Assembly (NCBI GenBank): GCA_004376105.1
Contig: SOKA01000049.1
Span: 1-13,953 of the forward strand
Direction of reading: 5' to 3'
DNA length: 13,953 bases
Source: Dehalococcoidia bacterium
Lineage (GTDB): Bacteria; Chloroflexota; Dehalococcoidia; Dehalococcoidales; E44-bin46
Under the pieces are notes generated by a model. That model was not told where the DNA came from. It saw only the letters and a list, made by a program, of their open reading frames with translations, and made no database searches. Below are positions 1 through 6,528 of this stretch, piece after piece. The position numbers were made by a program, and so were the translations under genes. Positions within the stretch are counted from its first letter, which is position 1, and every line of letters begins with the position of its first letter.

Positions 1-34
1 GGGGATTAAGGGGGTGAGGTAGATGAAGAAACTG

Positions 35-63
35 TTGACTACTTAGCTACGGGCAGGTAGACT
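35..63 (+). promoter_or_regulatory. sigma70-like promoter of coaE
   Basis: TTGACT at 35-40 and TAGACT at 58-63 are separated by 17 bases. The same TAGACT -10 variant with 17-base spacing is seen in front of cobO. Transcription would start near base 70, just upstream of the GGTGG ribosome site at 73-77. Bases 1-34 before it have stops in all three forward frames (7-9, 15-17, 20-22) and no recognisable gene. Confidence 0.5.
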
Positions 64-81
64 TGGCTAGGACGGTGGATA

Positions 82-684
82 ATGAAGGTTATAGGTCTTA
101 CTGGCGGTATAGGCAGTGGCAAGAGCACTGTGTCTGGGTTTTTGGCTGAACTTGGCGCCGTTATCATAGATGCCGATAAGGTAGGGCGTGAAGCCCTCAA
201 GCCTGGTACCGAGGTATGGCGTGAAGTAGTAGCTGCCTTTGGCAGGCAGATTCTTACCCCCGGTGGCAATATTAACCGTAAAAAACTAGGCGAGATAGTA
301 TTTAGAAACTCCGAGTCTTTGTCACGGTTGAATCAGATAATGCATCCTCGGATGTATGATATGGTGAGGGCTCAGCTTGAGGGATACCGAAAGCAAGGAG
401 CGGGAGTGGTGGTGCTTGAAGCCCCTGTATTAATTGAGGCTAACTGGACTTCATTAGTCGATGAGGTCTGGGTTACGGTAGCTACTGAGTCCACGGTCTT
501 GAGGCGACTTAAGGAAAATTTCGGGCTGTCTGAGCCGGAATCTCTGGCTCGTATTCACTCCCAGCTACCGTCAGAGGAAAGGGTAAAGCATGCCGATGTT
601 ATTATAGATACTGATTGTGACCTTGATGAGTTGAAGGCGAAGGTAAAGGAGTTGTGGCAGGGACTTCACGCCAGTGGGGTGTGA
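82..684 (+). CDS. coaE: dephospho-CoA kinase
   Basis: This enzyme phosphorylates the 3'-hydroxyl of dephospho-CoA with ATP, the last step of coenzyme A synthesis, in the cytoplasm. The 200-residue protein has the family's usual length. The P-loop GGIGSGKST lies at residues 8-16, followed by the D-A-D motif at residues 30-32 that lies near the active site in this family. The APVLIEA stretch in the middle fits the conserved segment before the lid. The ATG at 82 is preceded by GGTGG with 4 bases of spacing, and the P-loop is at the position expected for the native N-terminus. The gene ends 14 bases before the rplU promoter, so rplU can be transcribed both from coaE and independently. Confidence 0.95.
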   Translation: MKVIGLTGGIGSGKSTVSGFLAELGAVIIDADKVGREALKPGTEVWREVVAAFGRQILTPGGNINRKKLGEIVFRNSESLSRLNQIMHPRMYDMVRAQLEGYRKQGAGVVVLEAPVLIEANWTSLVDEVWVTVATESTVLRRLKENFGLSEPESLARIHSQLPSEERVKHADVIIDTDCDLDELKAKVKELWQGLHASGV

Positions 685-697
685 TGACCACTAGCGC

Positions 698-727
698 TTG
701 ACACCTAGCTATAGCAATTGGTAGAAT
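698..727 (+). promoter_or_regulatory. sigma70-like promoter of rplU
   Basis: A perfect TTGACA (698-703) is followed after 18 bases by TAGAAT (722-727). The -10 element overlaps the ATG at 726-728, so an RNA starting here, near base 734, would not contain that ATG. This bears directly on the rplU start. Confidence 0.7.
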
Positions 728-739
728 GTGTTGGTTAGC

Positions 740-755
740 GGAGGTAGAAAAGATT
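740..755 (+). promoter_or_regulatory. ribosome binding site and ATT start of rplU
   Basis: GGAGG at 740-744 is followed by 8 bases and then ATT at 753-755, which stands where L21 proteins normally have their initiator Met before Y-A-I-I. There is no ATG, GTG or TTG at or near this position in the frame. The only upstream in-frame ATG (726) has no ribosome site and lies within the promoter. Confidence 0.6.
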
Positions 756-1139
756 TACGCTATTATTGAAACTGGCGGTAAGCAATATAAGGTGACCCCT
801 GGTCAGACTATAGATGTAGAACGCCTGGATGTAGCTGAGGGCGATACCGTTGAGCTAGATAGGGTGTTAGTTATTGCCAATGGTGACAGGGTAACTGTAG
901 GCAAACCCACTGTTGACGGGGCGAAGGTAATTGCCACCTCACAGGGGGAAGGCAAGGGTAAAAAGATTATCGTTTTCAAGTATAAGCCAAAGGTGCGTTA
1001 CCGCAAGAAGACAGGACATCGTCAATTTTATACCAGGCTGATTATAGACAAGATAGTTGGGCCGGAGGCTATGCCAGGCAAGCCGATGAAGAAGGTTCGG
1101 CGGCGTAAAAAGGAAGAGGTGATGGCAAGTGGCACATAA
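753..1139 (+). CDS. rplU: 50S ribosomal protein L21, probable ATT start
   Basis: L21 binds 23S rRNA in the large ribosomal subunit. The sequence (Ile1)-YAIIETGGKQYKV is the conserved L21 N-terminus, and the later basic segment with GHRQFYT and the VGPEAM region also fit. Family members typically begin M-Y/F-A-I-I, so the ATT at 753 is the best start, giving 128 residues. Starting at the ATG at 726 would add nine residues (MCWLAEVEK) that have no family counterpart. The C-terminus ends in a basic KKVRRRKKEE tail. The last 11 bases overlap the start of rpmA, which implies translational coupling. The identity is certain; the start codon is inferred from homology, the ribosome site and the promoter position. 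Confidence 0.93.
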   Translation: MYAIIETGGKQYKVTPGQTIDVERLDVAEGDTVELDRVLVIANGDRVTVGKPTVDGAKVIATSQGEGKGKKIIVFKYKPKVRYRKKTGHRQFYTRLIIDKIVGPEAMPGKPMKKVRRRKKEEVMASGT

Positions 1140-1383
1140 AAAGGGAGGCGGCTCCACCCGCTACGGTCGGGATAGTCAAGCCAAGCGGCTTGGAGTGAAG
1201 AGATACGCTGGGCAGAGTGTGAACGCCGGGACTATTTTGGTTCGGCAGCGGGGCACACGTATTCACCCCGGCAATAATGTGGGGGTAGGCAGGGATTATA
1301 CCCTCTATGCTCTTATTGATGGTGTTGTTAAATTCGAGCCTACCAGTAACAACAGGAGGAAGGTTAGCGTTTACGCTAGCTAA
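1129..1383 (+). CDS. rpmA: 50S ribosomal protein L27
   Basis: L27 is a large-subunit protein whose N-terminus reaches the peptidyl transferase centre. The 84-residue sequence starts AHKKGGGSTRYGRDS, the hallmark N-terminus, without the cleaved extension found in Firmicutes. A Tyr stands where most L27 proteins have Asn (STRNGRDS). The start is GTG at 1129, with AGGTGA at 1117-1122 and 6 bases of spacing. It overlaps the end of rplU by 11 bases, the usual L21-L27 arrangement. Confidence 0.97.
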   Translation: MAHKKGGGSTRYGRDSQAKRLGVKRYAGQSVNAGTILVRQRGTRIHPGNNVGVGRDYTLYALIDGVVKFEPTSNNRRKVSVYAS

Positions 1384-1388
1384 ATAGT

Positions 1389-1595
1389 GTGAAGGATAAG
1401 ATTCACCCCCCGTATTATAACGATGCCAAGGTAATTTGTGCTTGTGGCAATACCTTTATTACTGGCTCCACCGAGAAGATATTGAAGGTCGAGGTGTGTA
1501 GTAAGTGTCATCCATTTTTCTCTGGAGTGCGTAGAGTGATAGATACTGCAGGACAGGTGGAGCGGTTTAAGCGGCGCTACAAGTTGGAAGATTAA
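1389..1595 (+). CDS. rpmE: 50S ribosomal protein L31, zinc-binding type
   Basis: L31 bridges the ribosomal subunits. The 68-residue protein has the zinc-type cysteine set: C17 and C19 (CAC) and C37 and C40 (CSKC), followed by HPFFSG, so it is the C+ form and not the zinc-independent paralogue. The start is GTG at 1389, five bases after the rpmA stop. There is no SD next to it, so translation is probably coupled to rpmA. A strong terminator follows. Confidence 0.95.
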   Translation: MKDKIHPPYYNDAKVICACGNTFITGSTEKILKVEVCSKCHPFFSGVRRVIDTAGQVERFKRRYKLED

Positions 1596-1614
1596 GCGGG
1601 CGTATTGTAGAGGC

Positions 1615-1644
1615 AGGAGCAGCGTTGCTGAGCTGCTCCTTTTT
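1615..1644 (+). terminator. rho-independent terminator after rpmE
   Basis: A 9-base perfect stem (AGGAGCAGC at 1615-1623 with GCTGCTCCT at 1632-1640) with an 8-base loop runs into a T-tract (1640-1644, then GTTT). It closes the ribosomal protein operon. No separate promoter is evident between it and the next gene 20 bases on, so that gene may depend on readthrough. Confidence 0.85.
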
Positions 1645-1664
1645 GTTTATTAAGGGGGTTTGTT

Positions 1665-2546
1665 GTGGCAAAGAGGTTTTATTACGGTGGCCAGGCAGTT
1701 ATTGAGGGGGTGATGATGCGGGGGCAGAAGGCTATGGTAACTGCAGTGCGTCGGCCTGGTGGGGGAATGGTTATGGATACTCAGCCATTGCCTGGCATCT
1801 CTACTGGTAAGATGAGGAAAACTCCTTTAATCCGGGGCGTCGTTGTCTTGATTGAGGCTCTGGTTCTAGGTATTAAGACTCTAGTCTACTCAGCTAATGT
1901 GTCTATGGAGAAGGAAGAGGAGAAGATTTCGGGGAGACTAGTTTGGACCATGGTAGCCGGTTCGCTAGCTTTTGCCGTTGCTCTGTTCTTTATAGCCCCC
2001 CTTTTCCTCACCAGATTGCTTGACACTTATATTCAATCATCCATCATATTCCATTTGATTGAGGGCTTTATCCGATTGGGTTTTTTCATTGCTTACCTTA
2101 AGTTAATAACATTAGCCCCTGACATTAAGCGGGTGTTTGCTTATCACGGTGCCGAGCACAAGGCAGTGAACGCCTATGAGGATGGTGTTCAGCTAGAGGT
2201 AGAGGCAATCAGGGAACATAGTACGGCTCATGTGCGTTGTGGCACCAGCTTTCTGTTTGCCGTTTTGATTATAGCCATCATCGTTTTTGCCCTTATTGGT
2301 CGACCCTCAGTGGGGCTAATGGTGCTGTCGCGGATTGCCTTCATTCCGCTTATTGCTGCCCTGGGCTATGAAGTTACCTACTTTGGCGCTAGGCATATTA
2401 AGAATAGTTTAGTTAGGGCTCTGCTGGCTCCGGGATTGTGGTTACAGAGGCTGACAACCAGGGAGCCTGATGATAATCAGCTTGAGGTTGCCCTATCGGC
2501 GTTAAAAAGAGTGGTTGAAATTGACCGGGTTGAGGAGGCAGCTTAG
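1665..2546 (+). CDS. DUF1385 membrane protein (YqhQ-like)
   Basis: This is a 293-residue member of the DUF1385 family, whose biochemical function is not established. Visible family marks are YYGGQAVIEGVMMRG at residues 6-20, the HGAEHKAVNAYE block at 161-172 with His161, Glu164 and His165, a second His/Cys block (H185, H189, RCGTSF at 191-196), and the C-terminal APGLWLQRLTTREP (255-268). Hydrophobic segments near residues 57-72, 95-116, 127-150, 195-213 and 217-238 make it a multi-pass membrane protein. The conserved His/Glu sites suggest metal binding, which is inference. The start is GTG at 1665 with AAGGGGG at 1652-1658. The gene follows rpmE, as in several other bacteria, and its TAG overlaps the stop of the opposing hisI. 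Confidence 0.9.
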   Translation: MAKRFYYGGQAVIEGVMMRGQKAMVTAVRRPGGGMVMDTQPLPGISTGKMRKTPLIRGVVVLIEALVLGIKTLVYSANVSMEKEEEKISGRLVWTMVAGSLAFAVALFFIAPLFLTRLLDTYIQSSIIFHLIEGFIRLGFFIAYLKLITLAPDIKRVFAYHGAEHKAVNAYEDGVQLEVEAIREHSTAHVRCGTSFLFAVLIIAIIVFALIGRPSVGLMVLSRIAFIPLIAALGYEVTYFGARHIKNSLVRALLAPGLWLQRLTTREPDDNQLEVALSALKRVVEIDRVEEAA

Positions 2547-2554
2547 GCTTCCTC
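2532..2554. terminator. hairpin across the overlapping convergent stops
   Basis: GAGGAGGC (2532-2539) can pair with GCTTCCTC (2547-2554) around a 7-base loop, with one G-T wobble. The loop contains both stop codons (TAG of the DUF1385 gene and TAA of hisI). On both strands the stem encodes Glu-Glu-Ala just before the stop or start of the stem. There is no strong T-tract on either side, so a bidirectional termination role is possible but not certain. Confidence 0.35.
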
Positions 2555-2893
2555 TTGATGACTTGCCTCTATATCTTGTTTGGTTAGCTTCTGAAAGAAG
2601 CAGGTCTTATTGCCGGTGTGGCACACCGGACCTGTAGGCTGTCCCAGAATTAGAATAGTATCGCTATCGCAATCCTTCAATACTGAACGCACCTTGATGC
2701 GGTTGCCCGAGGTCTCACCCTTATGCCATAGCTTCTTTCGGCTTCGACTATAAAACCAGGCTTCGCCACTGGACAAAGTTCGGCGCAGTGCCTCCTCATT
2801 CATATAGCCTAGCATCAGCACCTCGCCGGTATCAGCATCTTGAGCTATAGCCGGGATAAGCCCCTTTTCGTTAAACTTTATATTATCTATCAA
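2543..2893 (-). CDS. hisI: phosphoribosyl-AMP cyclohydrolase
   Basis: HisI opens the adenine ring of phosphoribosyl-AMP, the third step of histidine synthesis. The 116-residue protein is the stand-alone cyclohydrolase without a fused HisE domain. Family marks are GLIPAIAQDADTGEVLMLGYMN (residues 11-32), FYSRSRKKLWHKGETSGN (47-64), the metal-binding DCDSD (74-78), and the zinc-site cysteines C75, C91 and C98. The start is TTG at 2893. An AGAGG core about 8 bases upstream lies within a purine run whose end (GGAGG) abuts the TTG. It lies 21 bases downstream of hisA, so the two form an operon. Its stop overlaps that of the converging DUF1385 gene. Confidence 0.95.
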   Translation of the reverse strand: MIDNIKFNEKGLIPAIAQDADTGEVLMLGYMNEEALRRTLSSGEAWFYSRSRKKLWHKGETSGNRIKVRSVLKDCDSDTILILGQPTGPVCHTGNKTCFFQKLTKQDIEASHQEEA

Positions 2894-2914
2894 CCTCCCC
2901 CCCTCTTTCTCAAC

Positions 2915-3628
2915 TCAGCTAACGGTGGCTAGGACTTGTTTTAGGTTGATGTCCCCAGTATAAAGTGCCTTACCTATTATAGCGCCTTCTACGCCGAGCT
3001 GCTTTAACATTTTAAGGTGATTTAGCGATGAAATGCCTCCAGCGGCAATAATAGGTAATCTGATGGTATTGACCAGCTCAAAGATAGCAGCAAAATTAGG
3101 CTCAGTCAGGGTGCCGTCACGACTAATATCAGTGTAGATAAAACGCTTTACCCCGAGTTGGACCATAGATTTAGTAAACTCTATAGCCTTTAGCTCTGTC
3201 TGCCGTTGCCAGCCATGTATGGCAATATGTCCTTCCCAGGTATCAATGCAAACAATGATAGATTCGCTGAACTTACGGCATGCCTCTTCAATCAGCTTAG
3301 GGTCTTCCACGGCAGCCGTACCCAGGATGACACGCTCTATGCCAGCTTTAAGTAATTGCTCTACCGTTTCCAGATGGCGGATGCCACCACCCAGTTGGGT
3401 GGGAACTAATACAGCACTAGCTATTTGCGTAATAATGCCCAGATTACAGGGTTCACCCATAGCGGCACCATCCAGGTCAACAATATGTAATCTTGGTGCT
3501 CCCAGTGATTGCCACTCTAGAGCTACTTCTACCGGGTCATCAGAGAATATCGTTTCCCGAGCATAGTCACCCTGATAGAGGCGAACGCACCTACCCTGTC
3601 TAAGGTCTATGGCAGGGATTATTTCTAT
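2915..3628 (-). CDS. hisA: HisA, ProFAR isomerase, probable ATA start
   Basis: HisA catalyses the Amadori isomerisation of ProFAR to PRFAR in histidine synthesis and is a TIM barrel. Read from 3628, the protein is 237 residues, the family's normal length, and begins (Ile1)-EIIPAIDLRQGRCVRLYQGD. The catalytic pair is Asp8 (PAIDL) and Asp129 (VCIDTWEG). GGGIR (80-84), YTDISRDGTL (165-174) and AAGGIS (195-200) are phosphate-binding and family motifs. The first internal Met lies at residue 57 and would remove the first catalytic Asp, so it is not the start. No ATG, GTG or TTG lies between the upstream in-frame stop (TGA at 3670-3668) and this point. ATA at 3628-3626 aligns with the usual initiator Met, with AGGAAGGAG 11 bases upstream. 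Confidence 0.9.
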   Translation of the reverse strand: MEIIPAIDLRQGRCVRLYQGDYARETIFSDDPVEVALEWQSLGAPRLHIVDLDGAAMGEPCNLGIITQIASAVLVPTQLGGGIRHLETVEQLLKAGIERVILGTAAVEDPKLIEEACRKFSESIIVCIDTWEGHIAIHGWQRQTELKAIEFTKSMVQLGVKRFIYTDISRDGTLTEPNFAAIFELVNTIRLPIIAAGGISSLNHLKMLKQLGVEGAIIGKALYTGDINLKQVLATVS

Positions 3629-3648
3629 TGTAGTCTTATCTCCTTCCT
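3626..3648 (-). promoter_or_regulatory. ribosome binding site and ATA start of hisA
   Basis: Reading leftward, AGGAAGGAG (3648-3640) precedes ATA (3628-3626) by 11 bases. The other possible non-standard start in the open frame is ATT at 3658-3656, which lies upstream of the ribosome site and has none of its own. The spacing is slightly long, which lowers confidence in the exact codon but not in the absence of a standard start. Confidence 0.5.
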
Positions 3649-3679
3649 GCTTGTGAATTTTCTGGTATCAATGAGCATT

Positions 3680-3709
3680 ATCATATCATTAATGTTACCG
3701 TAATAACAA
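3680..3709 (-). promoter_or_regulatory. promoter of hisA-hisI
   Basis: On the minus strand TTGTTA (3709-3704) and TATGAT (3685-3680) are spaced by 18 bases. A transcript would begin near 3673, leaving a leader of about 45 bases before hisA. It faces away from the cobO promoter in the same intergenic region. Confidence 0.45.
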
Positions 3710-3730
3710 TATTTCCTTTTAGCTTGTTTC

Positions 3731-3759
3731 TTGACATGGCTGGGTGAGGTTGTTAGACT
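3731..3759 (+). promoter_or_regulatory. promoter of cobO-FBP aldolase/phosphatase genes
   Basis: A perfect TTGACA (3731-3736) is followed after 17 bases by TAGACT (3754-3759). It lies 55 bases upstream of the cobO start. Confidence 0.6.
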
Positions 3760-3814
3760 GTATTGCCTTGGTCTTTGGCTATTTGGTTACCCAATTTTTG
3801 GTTAGAGGCTTTCA

Positions 3815-4378
3815 TTGACGGAACAGGTATCACAACGGAGTCCGTCGTCAGAACCCTTCACCAGGGGTTTGGTTCAGATCTTCACTGGCGATGGTAAGGG
3901 CAAGACCACAGCAGCACTGGGGGCAGTAATCCGAGCCTTGGGTCACGGTCTAAGGGTATATATTGTTTTCTTCATGAAGGGTGAATACCCCTATGGGGAA
4001 TACAATATCCTGTCTGAGTTACCTAATGTTAATATAGCTAGGTTTGGCAGTCTAGAATTCGTTGACCCGGCTAATATTAAGCCAGAGGAAAAAGAACAGG
4101 CAAGGCAGGCTTTGGCTGCCGCCCGTGAGGCTGTGCTCAGTGGTAGCTATGACCTAGTGGTGCTAGATGAGGTTAATCTAGCGGTAGCCTGGAAGCTGGT
4201 CGAATTGGATGAAGTGATTAAGCTTATTAGCCATAAGCCAAGGAATGTGGAGCTTATCCTCACCGGTCGTAAGGCTGATACCAAGTTAATTCAACTGGCA
4301 GACCTGGTCACTGAGATGCTGAAGATTAAGCATCCTTATGATGAAGGGATAAAGGCGCGAAAGGGGACTGAATATTAG
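3815..4378 (+). CDS. cobO: corrinoid adenosyltransferase (CobA/CobO/BtuR family)
   Basis: The enzyme transfers the adenosyl group of ATP to the cobalt of cob(I)alamin or its precursors, making the coenzyme form of B12. The P-loop FTGDGKGKTTAA lies at residues 23-34, DLVVLDEVN (113-121) is the Walker-B-like segment, and KHPYDEGIKARKGTEY closes the protein, matching the conserved C-terminus. The length of 187 residues is normal. The start is TTG at 3815 with GAGG at 3805-3808 (6 bases). A polar stretch of about 17 residues precedes the core. The next gene starts 23 bases downstream and probably shares the transcript. In anaerobes of this type corrinoid use is extensive, but whether the substrate is made or scavenged cannot be told here. 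Confidence 0.93.
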   Translation: MTEQVSQRSPSSEPFTRGLVQIFTGDGKGKTTAALGAVIRALGHGLRVYIVFFMKGEYPYGEYNILSELPNVNIARFGSLEFVDPANIKPEEKEQARQALAAAREAVLSGSYDLVVLDEVNLAVAWKLVELDEVIKLISHKPRNVELILTGRKADTKLIQLADLVTEMLKIKHPYDEGIKARKGTEY

Positions 4379-4401
4379 AAACCACTGTAAAGGAGGGAAT
4401 T

Positions 4402-5499
4402 ATGACTATCACATTGAGTGTGATTAAGGCTGATGTTGGTGGTTATGTAGGGCATTCTGAATCTCACCCTGATGTCTTAGCCAAGGCTGAGCAATGCCTG
4501 GCTAAGGCTAAAGGAGAGAGGCTACTGATTGACTATCATGTGACCAAGTGTGGCGATGACCTCCAACTGATTATGACCCACCAGCAGGGTGAGGATGGTG
4601 AAAGAATCCATAAGCTGGCCTGGGATACCTTTGTTGACTGCACCCAGGTGGCTAGAGACTTAAAACTTCATGGCGCTGGTCAGGATTTGCTGTCGGATGC
4701 TTTTACCGGTACAGTGAAGGGGCTAGGTCCCGGGGTAGCTGAGATGGAGTTTGAGGAGCGCGTTGCCGAGACTATTCTAATCTTTATGGCTGACAAGACC
4801 TCGGCTGGGGCGTGGAATATGCCACTATACAGGATATTTGCCGACCCATTTAATACTATCGGGCTGGTTATTGCTGCCAATATGCACACTGGTTTTGCCT
4901 TTGAAGTGCACGATATCAAGGAACATAAGAAGATAACCTTTAATGCCCCAGAGGAGATTTACGACTTACTCGTTTTCATAGGCGCACCTTCACGCTACAT
5001 GGTAAAAGCGGTTTATCATCGGGAGACCAAGGAGATAGCTGCCGTGTCTTCTACCCAGCGTTTATCGCTCATTGCCGGACGATATGTGGGTAAGGATGAC
5101 CCGGTGTGTGTTGTTCGCTCTCAGGGTCAATTCCCAGCGGTAGGAGAGGTTCTGGAACCATTTACCTTGCCTTTACTGGTGGAGGGGTGGATGCGGGGCT
5201 CGCATCATGGTCCTCTTATGCCGGTAGCTATTGAAGATAGCACCCCAACCCGCTTTGACGGACCACCCCGAGTCGCTTCCCTTGGTTTTCAACTATCTGG
5301 TGGTAAGCTCGTTGGGCCTCGTGATATGTTTGGTGATAAGTCGTTTGATAACGCTCGCCAGCAAGCCAATGATATCGCTGATTTTCTGCGTCGTCATGGT
5401 CCTTTTGAGCCACATCGCCTACCCCTAGAGGAGATGGAGTACACGACCATGCCTCAAGTGGCGAAAAAACTAGAGGGAAGGTTTGTTGACCTTGATTAA
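4402..5499 (+). CDS. fbp: fructose-1,6-bisphosphate aldolase/phosphatase (class V FBPase)
   Basis: This bifunctional enzyme condenses triose phosphates to fructose 1,6-bisphosphate and dephosphorylates it to fructose 6-phosphate, committing carbon to gluconeogenesis. It is known from archaea and some deep-branching or anaerobic bacteria. The 365-residue protein matches the family along its length: Asp11 (KADVGG), His18, Asp52-Asp53 (CGDD) and Asp131 are metal-ligand positions. Tyr228 and Lys231 in RYVGKDDP match the catalytic Tyr and the Schiff-base Lys. GPPRVASLGFQ and GPRDMF near residues 287-310 are further signature blocks. The start is ATG at 4402 with AAAGGAGGG just upstream. No gene for another FBPase class is in the window. 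Confidence 0.95.
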   Translation: MTITLSVIKADVGGYVGHSESHPDVLAKAEQCLAKAKGERLLIDYHVTKCGDDLQLIMTHQQGEDGERIHKLAWDTFVDCTQVARDLKLHGAGQDLLSDAFTGTVKGLGPGVAEMEFEERVAETILIFMADKTSAGAWNMPLYRIFADPFNTIGLVIAANMHTGFAFEVHDIKEHKKITFNAPEEIYDLLVFIGAPSRYMVKAVYHRETKEIAAVSSTQRLSLIAGRYVGKDDPVCVVRSQGQFPAVGEVLEPFTLPLLVEGWMRGSHHGPLMPVAIEDSTPTRFDGPPRVASLGFQLSGGKLVGPRDMFGDKSFDNARQQANDIADFLRRHGPFEPHRLPLEEMEYTTMPQVAKKLEGRFVDLD

Positions 5500-5520
5500 A
5501 TAGATGGTGAGAGCTATCAT
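5492..5520 (+). promoter_or_regulatory. candidate promoter of the GYD-rdgB-moaA-moaC cluster
   Basis: TTGATT (5492-5497), overlapping the fbp stop codon, and TATCAT (5515-5520) are spaced by 17 bases. The following leader (to 5608) contains a weak inverted repeat GGCGA/TCGCC (5548-5573) and an AT palindrome AATATTT-AAA-AAATATT (5574-5590). Neither has the T-tract of a terminator. Confidence 0.4.
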
Positions 5521-5608
5521 TTGGAAAATGCCTCTAATATTAACATAGGCGAAAGAGCATGGTGAGACTCGCCAATATTTAAAAAATATTTAAGTGGAGG
5601 TAAGACAA

Positions 5609-5890
5609 ATGGCGACCTATGTTATGCTGACTACTTTAACTGATGAGGGAAGGAAGACTATAAAAGAAAATCCACGGAGAATCAAAGAGGTGAATAAAGA
5701 GGTCGAGGCCATGGGAGTTAAGATAGTAGCCCAGTATTCCCTTTTAGGTCCATATGACTTTGTCAACATCTTGGAAGCCCCGGACAACATCACTGTATCT
5801 AGAGTAGCTATTGAGCTGGGCTCGAGAGGTACGCTCCAGACTATGACTATGGCTGCTATGACTCTCGACGAGTTTATGGGTAACCTCTGA
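5609..5890 (+). CDS. GYD-domain protein
   Basis: This is a 93-residue protein of the GYD family, small ferredoxin-fold-like proteins of unknown function common in archaea and anaerobic bacteria. The family signature G-x-YDFVNILEAPD lies at residues 48-59, in a protein starting MATYVMLTTLTDEGRKTIKE. The ATG at 5609 is used because GGAGG (5596-5600) lies 8 bases upstream; an in-frame GTG at 5594 overlaps that ribosome site and is unlikely. The rdgB-type gene follows 26 bases later. No catalytic residues can be assigned. Confidence 0.85.
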   Translation: MATYVMLTTLTDEGRKTIKENPRRIKEVNKEVEAMGVKIVAQYSLLGPYDFVNILEAPDNITVSRVAIELGSRGTLQTMTMAAMTLDEFMGNL

Positions 5891-5916
5891 GACAATCGCT
5901 TATTCTGGAGTCCCAA

Positions 5917-6528
5917 TTGCGTTACAAGCTCCTCTTAGCGACAAACAATGAAGCCAAGGTGCGTGAGTATAGGGGTCTACTCCAAAATCTCCCCGTTGAG
6001 CTGGTTACCTCGGCTGAACTGGGCATGACTACTATTGTTAATGAGGTAGGCGAAAGCTTGGAGGAGAATGCTAGGTTAAAGGCAATGGCCTTAGCTACCA
6101 AGAGCCAGCTAGTAGCACTAGCTGATGATTCGGGGCTGGAGGTTGATGCTTTGGGGGGTGAACCCGGTCGGCTATCGGCTCGCTACGCTGGTGAAAAGGC
6201 TTCAGATAGGGATAGGATTAATTATTTATTGGCACGGCTCAAGGGAGTGCCCTGGCAGAGGCGCTCTGCCCGTTTCAGGTGTGTTATTGCTATAGCTATA
6301 CCCGATGGTAAGGTGGGGCTTTGCTCCGGCGAGTGTCGTGGCTTTATAACCTTTGAGCCCAGGGGGGAGCAGGGCTTTGGCTATGACCCAATCTTCTACC
6401 TCCCTGAGTTAGATAAGACAATGGCTGAATTACCTCTGGAAATCAAAAACCAGGTTAGCCATCGGGGGCAGGCAGCCGGAAAAGTGCGCCAGGTGCTGAA
6501 GAGGTTAGGCTATGACCGGACTTTCTGA
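5917..6528 (+). CDS. rdgB: XTP/dITP diphosphatase (RdgB/HAM1 family)
   Basis: The enzyme hydrolyses deaminated purine nucleotides such as dITP and XTP to monophosphates, keeping them out of DNA and RNA. Motifs in order are LATNNEAKVREY (residues 7-18), ENARLKA (50-56), ADDSGLEVDALGG (69-81) with the catalytic Asp pair region, GRLSARYAGE (84-93), QGFGYDPIF (152-160) and SHRGQA (181-186). The length of 203 residues is usual. The start is TTG at 5917 with GGAG at 5907-5910 (6 bases). Its 3' end overlaps moaA by 17 bases, so it is probably co-transcribed with molybdopterin genes, a union that looks positional and not functional. Confidence 0.95.
   Translation: MRYKLLLATNNEAKVREYRGLLQNLPVELVTSAELGMTTIVNEVGESLEENARLKAMALATKSQLVALADDSGLEVDALGGEPGRLSARYAGEKASDRDRINYLLARLKGVPWQRRSARFRCVIAIAIPDGKVGLCSGECRGFITFEPRGEQGFGYDPIFYLPELDKTMAELPLEIKNQVSHRGQAAGKVRQVLKRLGYDRTF

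Noticed and set aside
1..34. C-terminus of an upstream gene
   Set aside because: Stops occur in all frames within 17 bases or so, leaving only a few codons; no family can be assigned.
726..752. ATG at 726 as the rplU start
   Set aside because: It has no ribosome site, adds nine residues foreign to L21, and overlaps the -10 box of the promoter.
2915..3460. A shorter hisA starting at the Met encoded at 3460
   Set aside because: It would delete 56 residues including catalytic Asp8, and the upstream frame encodes a perfect HisA N-terminus.
5548..5590. Inverted repeat and AT palindrome after fbp as a terminator
   Set aside because: The stem is short with a large loop, and the palindrome is almost pure A/T without a T-tract; too weak to call.
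5594..5608. GTG at 5594 as start of the GYD protein
   Set aside because: It overlaps the GGAGG that serves the ATG at 5609, and the family begins at the latter.
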